DNA of 27,758 nucleotides from Phaeoceros laevis. Its lineage: Eukaryota; Anthocerotophyta; Anthocerotopsida; Notothyladales. The notes beneath the pieces were generated by a model. It was not told where the DNA came from. It saw only the letters and a program-made list of their open reading frames with translations, and did no database searches. Of the stretch, positions 1 to 7,799 are shown piece by piece (position 1 is the stretch's first letter; each line of letters begins with the position of its first letter). The DNA lies in NCBI GenBank assembly GCA_049999765.1, contig JBNGIQ010008859.1:27577-55334 (forward strand), written 5' to 3'. The position numbers and the translations under genes were made by a program.

Positions 1-940
1 CGTAGAAATTGCGTGTATCCTTGATTCGTAATACCACATGAAAGGACATTTGTCGGATATCCTGCAGGAACAACAATTATACACATCTCTTAGCAATTTT
101 TACTACCAGATCAAACGGTATCTGCCTTTTGTTACCTTCCTGAACAGGCTTCGAAATGCCATGTTAGTCATTGTAATGACAGGACCCTGTACAGGGCAAT
201 GTCTTATACATGACATTTCCGTTTTTTCGTAAAACTGTATGTATGTATGTCCCAGGTCTGTGTATGGCAAACAACAAAAAATCTATCGAAGAAGGGGATA
301 AGATAGATCATTGAGTGTAACAGCCTCCCTTCCACAGTTGTGATCATCATAACAAGCAAGATGGGCAGGTGAACATTCTCCAATTCTCACAATAGGATAC
401 CCGGAAGGTATGGGAACGTAGTATGTTGAGCATTGTTGAGGAGGTAATGCTCAAGCAAAATAAGTCCACTGGTGACAACAAAAAGGCCACCTCCTCCCAA
501 AAGTGATCAGGCAACATTTTCTCCCACGGGGGCAGAGAATGAATCCATAGACCCAGCTGCTCATTACTTTCCATGTTCCGGCATGAAGTATCGTGGCAAA
601 TGGTCCTTCTACATCTTCACTTACAGAGACAGTTTCCAGGTCTGTGTCTTCATCAAGTTGCAAGGTTGTTGCAACCCCGAGAGCCGGTTGCTTCTGTTTG
701 GGGCCACTTCAAAAAACGTGTCTTCGATAGGGACAGACCTGAAAAGCCATTGCATTCTGGAGCCCTGCATCTATACCCGTGGCCTAACTAGGCAGCTGTA
801 GCTCTCATACAGCATAGCATCAGCATACTGCTCAAAAGCTTCGAAGCTCTCCTCAATAGGCCATGAGGAAAACATCAGCAATGTTGGATGTCATGTCTCC
901 ATCATCAACACGGTGGCAAGAGAAGATGACACACAAAATT
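1..940. other. No supportable gene
   Basis: Short open frames exist on both strands (the longest, on the plus strand at 472-801, has 109 codons), but none has a recognisable domain or convincing codon pattern. A short (TATG)n run lies at about 237-252. I see no RNA gene here. The stretch may be old transposon sequence decayed beyond recognition. Confidence 0.5.
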
Positions 941-1060
941 CAGCATCGTTTTTATACCCGCTGATTGCAGCACATTTTCCACCACACCTAGACGGCCCAC
1001 CAGCATCGTTTTCATACCCAGCTGATGCTTAGCACCTTCTCCGCCTCTCCTGGATGGCCT
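941..1060. repeat. 60-bp tandem duplication, two diverged copies
   Basis: Two adjacent copies start with CAGCATCGTTTT at 941 and at 1001. Each continues with a version of ATACCC(A)GCTGAT and ends in a GGATGGCC/GACGGCCC-like segment, giving a period of 60 bp. A looser repeat follows at about 1089-1170, where AGCAAG..TTCC and CCCAATG recur. No coding role is evident. Confidence 0.7.
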
Positions 1061-1267
1061 CTGCCGCCCAAGAAGATCAAAATTGCTAGCAAGCTTCCAA
1101 CAACTGCCCAATGACCTTCCAGCAAGACTTCCAACCTCGACAGAGCTTCCCAATGGTCCTTTAGCAAGATTGTAGGAATCATGGTGTGTCCAATGTCATG
1201 CCTCCTCCGTCGGTACTATGGCAAGTAAGGAGAATGCACAAAGCTCTCCAACAAGGTCAGAACAATG

Positions 1268-1480
1268 TCACATAAGAGGAAGGGTAGCACCTGTTTCTAA
1301 ATGCTGTTGTATCCATGCCTTGGCCTCTGTCAAGGTGTTGAAACCTCTAAATACTGGCCCTGCATACCCATGATATGGTTCGCCTTTGTACTGAATGATT
1401 TGCTCACATGCCTTGGACCATGTTGGATATATGCCCAGTACCCTGCCTCTTAGCACAACATAGAATTCATATCGTGCCAT
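1268..1480 (-). CDS. Small ORF with RNase H1 N-terminal (Cauli_VI-type) domain
   Basis: A 70-residue open frame starts at an ATG in good context (AATCATGG) and opens MARYEFYVVLRGRVLGIYPTW. The pattern YVV..GR..GIY.TW, then a spaced C..QI..YKG, then FRGFNTLTEAKAWI, is the RNase H1 N-terminal domain (Pfam Cauli_VI), which binds RNA/DNA hybrids or dsRNA. An insertion of roughly ten residues (PYHGYAGPVF) separates the two halves. The frame stays open upstream of the ATG to about 1531, so it could instead be a 3' exon with an acceptor CAG at about 1497-1499. There is no RNase H catalytic domain nearby on this strand. It probably belongs to the same minus-strand transposon-like unit as the ORF at 1726-2022. 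The domain is fairly clear; that it is a complete gene is uncertain. Confidence 0.6.
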   Translation of the reverse strand: MARYEFYVVLRGRVLGIYPTWSKACEQIIQYKGEPYHGYAGPVFRGFNTLTEAKAWIQQHLETGATLPLM

Positions 1481-1725
1481 GATTAGTGAAAGATAAGACT
1501 GTATAGCAGTGTGATACCTCCAATACCTCAATGTATACCAAGCCTAGCATACCCCAACAATGACATCAGTTACGCAAGCTTAGAATAGGTGGATACACTG
1601 TGGTTTTTGGAAATACAACTAAGCTCTGCCTAGCAGCCCAAACGTCGTGTATTCCTGAGAAATGGTAAGTTCAACCATCCTCCAGAACCTTGCGACTCTG
1701 GATGCTGTGAGTCCAGAGGTGCGAG

Positions 1726-2022
1726 TCATCTAGAACCACCAGCGGGAGGGCCTGCGTCCTGTGCTTCTTGGAGAACAATTTGAATGGCGCGCCGAGTGAA
1801 CTCAGAGGCCGCCTGTCTACCAACCGTGGTAGATATATGGCGGATTGCCAGTAAAAGGTCCTCTTCCCTCCAAGGGGCAGGAAGGTCTCGGTCTATGATT
1901 TCACAGAGGGTAGGCCAAAAAGACAGGAGCGAAGGGGGGACTTGCGGGATGGGGGCAGGAGTTGTAGGAGTTGTAGCTGTAGAGGAGGATGTGGTGTTAC
2001 AACCACTGCGTGTAGTCACCAT
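1726..2022 (-). CDS. MVTTRSG-type ORF, possibly gag-like
   Basis: The 98-codon frame has an ATG in strong context (CACATGG). The product opens MVTTRSGCNTT, continues with a Ser/Thr/Pro-rich stretch (residues about 11-30), and then a helical-looking part around FWPTLCEIIDRDLPAPW and AIRHISTTVGRQAASEF. MVTTRSG-like starts are common in plant retrotransposon gag or ORF1 products, from general recollection. No zinc knuckle or protease follows. It lies 245 bp upstream, in minus orientation, of the RNase H1-N ORF and downstream of a long pyrimidine-rich leader. It may be a truncated gag-like ORF or the first ORF of a non-autonomous element. Confidence 0.4.
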   Translation of the reverse strand: MVTTRSGCNTTSSSTATTPTTPAPIPQVPPSLLSFWPTLCEIIDRDLPAPWREEDLLLAIRHISTTVGRQAASEFTRRAIQIVLQEAQDAGPPAGGSR

Positions 2023-3400
2023 GTGGACGTGCTGTGGACCTGTAATTCAATGTAGGAGCGACAACCCTTCAGCAACGCCAATCATTGAGCCACGGGGAAC
2101 CTTGAGTAATGCGAGTCCTCGAGCCACAGGACACCTCTAGGAAAACAATCCTTCCTCTACGGCAGTCCGCCGACTACGGTAATCCTCCAGCAAATACTAT
2201 CCTCCGCATGAGTGGTAACCAGGTCAGTTTTCCAGGTCTTCCGCTTTCCTGGTCATGCCCATGCAGACCTCCCAGCAACAGCAGGTGAAACAGCTCCCTA
2301 GCTCCTGAGCTGTTGGCACTCACAAATAAACAGGAATGACGTCGAATAGACCCTGGTTTCATACAACGCCAGCGGACACAGCGCACACACAACTTCTGCA
2401 GACACGGCTTGTCGGACACTCCTGCAGACACAACTTGTTTGATAGCTCCTGTAGACAGAGCGCTGGAGCTTACGATGTACGAGGCTGAGTAGCTTAGGTG
2501 TTCCCAACAGCTCACATACAGCTCCTTTACAATTCCTTTAGGCACCATTGACATACAACTCCCTCAAGTGCCTACATAATTCCTGTAAGCAAAGCTCCTG
2601 CACGTGGTATCCTCCTCGCAACACCAGGTGATGAGCGATCCCCTGAACAACAGCACAGCCTCTGCAGGGGCGGGACTTCCCGAAATGCATGAGTTCCTGG
2701 GGTCCGTCCATAGCGCAGATCCAGCCCTCGGCTCCTGAGGCCCCGTGTACTTCGTGAGCAAAGAGTTCTCCAGAATTGTAGAGGATCTCTAATAGATCTC
2801 CAGTAAACAGCAGATTTCGGAAAACCCTCGAGCAGGGCTCGTAGCAAGGCAGGCTTCCAGCAGCATTTCCGCGAGCCTCTAGCAGATTCTGCAGGTGTTT
2901 CCAGCCCCTGAGCTTGCGCCAACCTCGAACTGAATATGAAAGCGAAACCGGTAGGCCAGTAGGAAATGTCGTAGCTCAGTAGCAAGCACATGTAGTTTCG
3001 CATGCAAAGAAGAAAAGCAAAGGACTGGGGGAGGGGATGGGGGAGGTAGAAACGGGTGGAGCTGGAGAAAAAAGGGGGGAAAAGTATTGAGTAGGTGCTG
3101 AGGGAAGAGGTGGAGGAGCAGAGATTGAAGGCGAGGGTGACCTGATGATTGAGGTAAAACGAGGGGAAACCTGGGTGAGGGCGAGCAGAAGAAAACAGGG
3201 AATGGAGAGCAAAAAGCATAGCAAAAGGAGGAAGAATGTGGATTCCTAGGACGGCCCGAGCATTGCGATTCCAATGCGACCACTTGTAGATTGAGCAAAC
3301 GACGGGAAGGCATAGAAAAGACGGGTGGCAGCTACGAAAACCCTAGGGAGCTTGCACGCCATAGCCGAAAGCTTGGGATACCGCTAGTGAGAGAGTAGAG
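2023..3400 (-). other. Long leader-like non-coding region upstream of the MVTTRSG ORF
   Basis: Read on the minus strand, this stretch begins with a telo-box-like CCCTAGGGTTTTCG (around 3335-3347) and a very C/T-rich tract (about 2980-3240), as in plant 5' leaders, and then becomes mixed. Open frames of up to 215 codons on the minus strand come from the low-complexity pyrimidine tract and look spurious. I infer a transcribed leader or LTR/5' UTR of the minus-strand element. No matching LTR partner was found by eye. Confidence 0.3.
2391..2475. repeat. Degenerate 26-27 bp tandem repeat, three copies
   Basis: CTGCAGACAC starts at 2396 and 2422, and a variant CTGTAGACAG at 2449. Between them lies a CTTGT..GA(C/T)A.. 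spacer, so the period is 26 then 27 bp. It sits inside the leader-like region and encodes nothing recognisable. Confidence 0.6.
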
Positions 3401-3402
3401 AG

Positions 3403-3435
3403 ATAGCATAGCTCACTCTGAGTGAACTATGCTAT
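3403..3435. repeat. 33-bp near-perfect palindrome at an element boundary
   Basis: Arms 3403-3418 and 3420-3435 pair around a single central T (3419). The only mismatch is 3412/3426. The inner core is TCACTC T GAGTGA and the outer arms are ATAGCATAG/CTATGCTAT. It separates the minus-strand leader region (ending about 3400) from plus-strand gypsy sequence that starts within some 15 bp to its right. It could form a cruciform or mark a fold-back rearrangement joint. Confidence 0.85.
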
Positions 3436-3447
3436 GCTTTTTGCTCG

Positions 3448-4887
3448 CCCTCAGAAGCAAAAATAAAGCGGAGGCAAATTATTCATCTTATGAGGGTGAA
3501 TGCTTAGGAGTAGTGTGGGCGGTTTCTCATTTTAGGCCGTACCTCTATGGGAGACAGGTCAAGCTTTTCACCGACCACCAGCCGTTATGATGGTTGATGA
3601 CCAACAACAAGCTCATTGGTAAATTAGCCCGGTGGGCCTTAATACTTCAGGAGTACGATTCCGAGGTGCTCCATAAGGCTTTTGCTTTGCACCTGAATGC
3701 GAATACGCTATCAAGGAATCCAGCGTCTTCTTCGGTGGACTTGACAGTAGCAAGGATGGACCATGATAAGGACGGTGACGTTGTTGTTCCAGCATCCGCT
3801 TACTTTCCTTGTTGGTCAATGTGGTGCAGTCAGCTGGACCTGCTCGCAAGGATATCTGGCAAGATGATGAAACCATGACATACTTGAAAACAGGACGCCA
3901 TGTGCTGAAATGCATTGCAGCTTCGAAGGACCGAGTGCAACAGAGAGCTAAACGGTATGAGTGGCGTACTGACCATCTGGTCAGGGTCTTGCCTTACGGG
4001 GAAAGACTTGTTCCACCTGTATAGGATCGTGCAGGTCTGATTCAGAAGGTTCATGCTGAGCTTGGCCACTTTGGGGTGAAGCGCACCTATAGCCTGTTGG
4101 CTCCCCCACTATCACTAGTCGGGGATGTGTACTCAGGTTAGGGAGGCAGTAGCCAGGTGCCCTCAATGCGACATGGTGAAGTCTTCTTTCAATGACAGGT
4201 CTACCAAGTTGTAGCCCTTGCCCATAGAGGTGGTCGTGTGATTTAGCGGGCGAGCTGCTGCATCATGGTAATGATTGGGCACTTCTCGAAATGGGTGGAG
4301 TTGGTAGCCTTGCCGGACAAAACTTCTCGGAGCACCAATCAAGCCTTTTTACAGTAACTGTTGAGCCGATTTGGAGCATGTGCAGAATGTCTCACTGACC
4401 AAGGTACAGAGATTAGGGGGGAATTTCAAGATTTACTTAACCATGCTCTTGTGGATCACCGCAGAACGTCAAGGGATCATCCCTAGGCAGATGGCCTTGC
4501 TAAACGTATGGTCCAGACTGTCAAACGTGGGTTGAGAAAGTTTTGCTTGTCGCATAGTAAGCATGACTGGGATTTAGTTTTACCTTACATTGCCATGGGT
4601 TACAAGATGAGTTGACATGCCTCGTTGGGTGAATTTTCGCCTTACTTTTTGTTGTTTGGGAGACAACCTTTGCCTCCCTCAAGTATTGCTAGGCAGATGG
4701 AGACTGTCATGGATTTGGACAATCCTACAGTGTGGGCTAAAGTGATGTCTGAACGGGCTGCTTTGTTCAAGAAAGCCATGCCCATGGCCATGGACAACCT
4801 GTCTATAGCACAACATCGCGATACTCTCAGGTATGCTCATACCCGTGGAGGGTCTTACAAGCCCAGGCCTCACAAGTTCGATGTTGG
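3448..4887 (+). pseudogene. Decayed Ty3/gypsy RNase H and integrase
   Basis: A broken pol fragment in several frames. It opens in RNase H: AEANYSSYEGECLGVVWAV (about 3463 on), then LFTDHQPL with a catalytic Asp, a stop at 3588-3590, then ARWALILQEYDSEVLH and the NANTLSRNP end of RNase H. After a frame change come the integrase zinc-binding HAELGHFG...CPQCD (about 4050-4173), a DLAG segment with the first core Asp (4240-4242), LTDQGTEIRGEF with the second Asp (4397-4399), and ADGLAKRMVQ, where the expected catalytic Glu reads Lys (4502-4504). Further stops lie at 4022, 4138, 4484 and 4611. Homology ends in the integrase tail near HKFDVG (about 4887). Gag, protease and most of reverse transcriptase are missing on the left, and no chromodomain or LTR is seen. 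Confidence 0.9.
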
Positions 4888-5046
4888 TGTAAGAAACACA
4901 CTGTCATTTTCGTCATTTGTTTTCTATGGCCAGCTGTAATCGGCTGTTTGCTTGGAGTGAAGGCAGATGACAATCATATTGTACCACTAACTGTGGTTCC
5001 AATATTCTTTTCTAGTATTGTGTTGCTTTAGACTGGATGACAGTCT

Positions 5047-6695
5047 TTGTCGAGACTCTGCTTCCGCCGACGTAGGTCGGCACGACAACTGGCGGCAATT
5101 GCAGCAGACTCTAGAGAACCTGCAAGCCTCCCAGAGGCATATAGCTGTCCAAAATCTCTGAAATGGAGTATGGCAGTGGAAGAGGAGTATGATTCGTTAA
5201 TGAAGAATGACACTTGGTCATTAACCACGCTGCCGCATGGTAGGAGAGCCATCACAAACAAGTGGGTATTCAAGTTGAAGTATGCACCCGATGGCTCCAT
5301 CACCAGATACAAGGCACACCTTGTAGTTCAGGGTTTCTCACAGCGGCCTGGAGAAGATTAGTCAGAAACCTTCGCTTCAATGGTGAAGTTTCCCACCTTG
5401 CGAATTGTGTTGGCATTTGCAGCATATCATGACTTGGATCTGCATCAAATAGATGTCAAGACAGCCTTCTTGCATGGAATACTCGAGGAGGAAATATACA
5501 TGTCACAACCTGAAGGCTACGAAGTGAAGGGGCATGAAAACCTTGTGTGTAAACTCCACAAGACACTGTACGGCTTGAAGCAAAGCCCACGAGCCTGGCA
5601 TAGCAGGCTGGATATGTTCCTGGTCAAGTGTCGCTTCGAGAGAGCCAATGCTGACACCAACCTCTACAATCTGAAGAGAAAAGGGGCATACCTACTCATG
5701 ATAGTGTATGTGGATGATTGGCAGGCAGTACGGGGCCGTCAAGTTTGATGAGTACAGTCAAGGGCCTACTCAAGGGTGAGTTCGAGATGTCGGATCTCGG
5801 AGAGTTAAAGTGGTGCCTTGGTGTGGAAATATCTAGAGACAGAAAAAGGCGAAGCATCACCCTCTCACAAAGGAAGTATGTACTAGATAGTCTCGAGAAG
5901 TTTAAGTTTGCGGAAGCCCACAGCTCCAACACACCTCTAGCAGCCGGCATTAAACTGACAACAGAACAAGCTGCAACAACTGCACCCGAGCTGGAGGAGA
6001 TGAAGTCCATACCTTACAAGCAGGCCGTAGGTACCCTCATATATCTGACGTGCCTCACACTTGTGGACATCACACTCCTAATGCATGTAGTTTCACAATT
6101 TTTTGCTTGCTTCGGAAGAAAACATTGGACTCAAGTCAAGAGAATTTTCAGGTGCCTAAAAGGTACAGTAGGATACTGCATCACTTACAGAGCCTCAGAT
6201 TCGAGAGTCCTTGCACTTGAAGGCTTCTGTGACTCAGATTGGGCAGCAGACCCGAATAATAGAAAGTCCGTTGCTGCTTACATCTTCACACTTGCGAATG
6301 GGCCCATAGCTTGGTCCTACAAGAAGAATGCAAGTGTGTGCCTCTCCAGCACTGAAGCCGAAGACAAGACTTCAACTGTGGCTGCAAAAGAGGCAGTATG
6401 GGACAGATGGTGTTTAGCGAGTGTAGGTCAACCACTGGAAACTGCAACAACAATGCACTGTGACAATCAGGGGGCCATCGCCCTGGCAAAAAATCCTGTT
6501 TTCCACTCCAGAACAAAACACATAGAGGTGTAACACCACTTCATACGAGATGTGGCGGAGCGCGGGGAAGTAAGCTTGGTCTACATCAACACGCCTGAGA
6601 ACCTTGCAGATATCTTGATGAAGGCCTTGCCAACAGATGAACACTTGAAGCACTGCCGCATGCTTGGCATCATTCCTGAGCAACACAAAGACTAG
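5047..6695 (+). pseudogene. Ty1/copia reverse transcriptase-RNase H, broken
   Basis: The first part reads ...SMAVEEEYDSLMKNDTW, NKWVFKLKYAPDGSITRYKA, a stop at 5359-5361 inside the D.SETFA motif, then DLHQIDVKTAFLHG with the motif A Asp, YGLKQSPRAWH, and the catalytic YVDD box (5707-5718). A one-base frameshift follows directly (about 5719). The second frame carries MSDLGELKWCLGVEI, the connection domain, then RNase H with GFCDSDWAAD, CLSSTEAE, CDNQGAIALAKNP and RTKHIEV. A stop at 6531-6533 interrupts RTKHIEV.HHFIRD, and the frame closes at 6693-6695. The region after STEAE (DKTSTVAAKEAVWDRW) also looks altered. The product would normally copy the element's RNA into DNA. With at least two stops and one frameshift it is inactive. 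Confidence 0.95.
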
Positions 6696-6777
6696 TCAAT
6701 AGGCTAGCTAGTTGGATTTGCATGCATGAAAAACATCGGTGCATGGTTGGTCAAAGCGTCAGAACATACCTGCATTG

Positions 6778-7254
6778 CTAACTGTGTTCATGCTCCAAGT
6801 CCAGCACTGCATGAAAACACTCTAGGTTAAACTCGTGCCTAACAAACTTGTGCAGGTGAGGGTTCAGTGCTACCGTATAAGGTGGTGATGTATGAAGGCG
6901 AGCTGCTGGTGATGGCAATGCGAAGCATAGCAATCCTGTGCGTCGACACATGAAGCTCCCTGGTGCCCAGTTCTCATCAGTGCAAGTAATCAAACAGCCC
7001 CGGCGGTTGCCAACAGGTAGCAGCTTCCTCCTGTCAATCGAGAGATGCTGGATTTCAAAGAAAGAGAGCTGGCTATCAACCCAATTGGTGGTGGAAGTGG
7101 CGTTCCAAAAGTGGTGAGCTGCGTAGTCCCGCTCAAACTCCAACCAGACAACTGTCATCTCCAATCTGTGAAGCAAGAGGCCAAGCAGCTTATGAACGTG
7201 ACTGGTTACGCTCATGAGAGGACTGAGGACGAAGAGAAGTAGACTCTGCCACAT
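6778..7254 (-). CDS. Antisense ORF in the copia pol-LTR spacer
   Basis: A 158-codon frame on the strand opposite to pol, between the end of RNase H and the polypurine tract. The product has a hydrophobic N-terminus (MWQSLLLFVLSPLMSV, then a second leucine-rich stretch near residues 22-30) and no family I recognise. Antisense ORFs in this position have been described in some plant LTR retrotransposons, but chance is not excluded: by my rough estimate an ORF this long could occur about once by chance in a window this size. No promoter is evident. Confidence 0.25.
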   Translation of the reverse strand: MWQSLLLFVLSPLMSVTSHVHKLLGLLLHRLEMTVVWLEFERDYAAHHFWNATSTTNWVDSQLSFFEIQHLSIDRRKLLPVGNRRGCLITCTDENWAPGSFMCRRTGLLCFALPSPAARLHTSPPYTVALNPHLHKFVRHEFNLECFHAVLDLEHEHS

Positions 7255-7287
7255 GTTGGTGAAACGTCGAGGGTTTGGGTGTGGTCT

Positions 7288-7296
7288 GAGTGGGGG
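7288..7296 (+). promoter_or_regulatory. Polypurine tract of the copia element
   Basis: GAGTGGGGG lies directly before the TGTTAG start of the 3' LTR, where the plus-strand primer of an LTR retrotransposon is expected. The tract is interrupted by one T. Confidence 0.7.
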
Positions 7297-7674
7297 TGTT
7301 AGAAATAGGGAGTATTTAGGTCATCCCGCACTTAGGGTTACAAACGGTTAATGACGGTTACTTATGTCCCGCAACAAAAGCACTTGCACACAGTGTAACT
7401 ATATTAATTCTAGAGGACACGTGTTGTGTGTACTGCTCTTAGCAATCCTTGTGTGTGTAATCCAAAGCATGTGATTAGCATACCAATTCTACACAACACC
7501 ATGAATGGGGTTGTGATCCACAAGAGTCCATACAGGTTATAACAGACATTGGTACTAACCATAAAAGCATCAATACAAGACCCCAGCAGATGAAACATTA
7601 GATTGGAGTAAAGACAATTCATAGGAAAGAGAGCAACAATACACATATAGTATGGTGTCCAAACAATCCTAACA
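7297..7674 (+). repeat. Copia 3' LTR, 378 bp
   Basis: Begins TGTTAGAAATAGGGAG immediately after the polypurine tract and ends CTAACA, so the ends form a perfect 6-bp inverted repeat of the TG...CA type. A length of 378 bp is ordinary for plant copia LTRs. A TATA-like AACTATATTAAT lies near 7397-7408. No second copy was found in the window, so age cannot be estimated from LTR divergence. Confidence 0.8.
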
Positions 7675-7799
7675 CAATGAGTATGCCAACAGCAGGAACT
7701 GTATACCTAGTAACCCATGTATGGCGTTATAGGGAGGAGAACAACTTCAATAACTTTGTAGGTTTATCCTAGGCCTGTACATGATATGCAAAAGCTAAA

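Larger units (their letters stand above)
5047..7674 (+). mobile_element. 5'-truncated Ty1/copia retrotransposon with 3' LTR
   Basis: From left to right: reverse transcriptase, RNase H, a roughly 600-bp spacer, a polypurine tract (7288-7296) and a 3' LTR (7297-7674). The gag, protease and integrase regions and the 5' LTR are absent. On the left it abuts, across about 160 bp of unassigned sequence, the integrase tail of the gypsy remnant in the same orientation. On the right the LTR end abuts the Penelope-like remnant, so the copia element probably inserted into that older sequence. The target-site duplication cannot be tested because the 5' end is lost; the 5 bp after the LTR are CAATG. Confidence 0.85.

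Noticed and set aside
472-801. 109-codon plus-strand ORF
   Set aside because: No domain, overlapping equally long frames on both strands, and no supporting context.
2572-3219. 215-codon minus-strand ORF
   Set aside because: It runs through a low-complexity C/T-rich tract that is open in several frames at once (also 2879-3313 and 2976-3224); no domain is visible and it starts at a non-obvious site.
4887-5016. Intron-like interval GTAAGA...TTTTCTAG between gypsy and copia parts
   Set aside because: Splicing would not join compatible reading frames of one protein, and the two sides belong to different element superfamilies; the boundary words are most likely chance.
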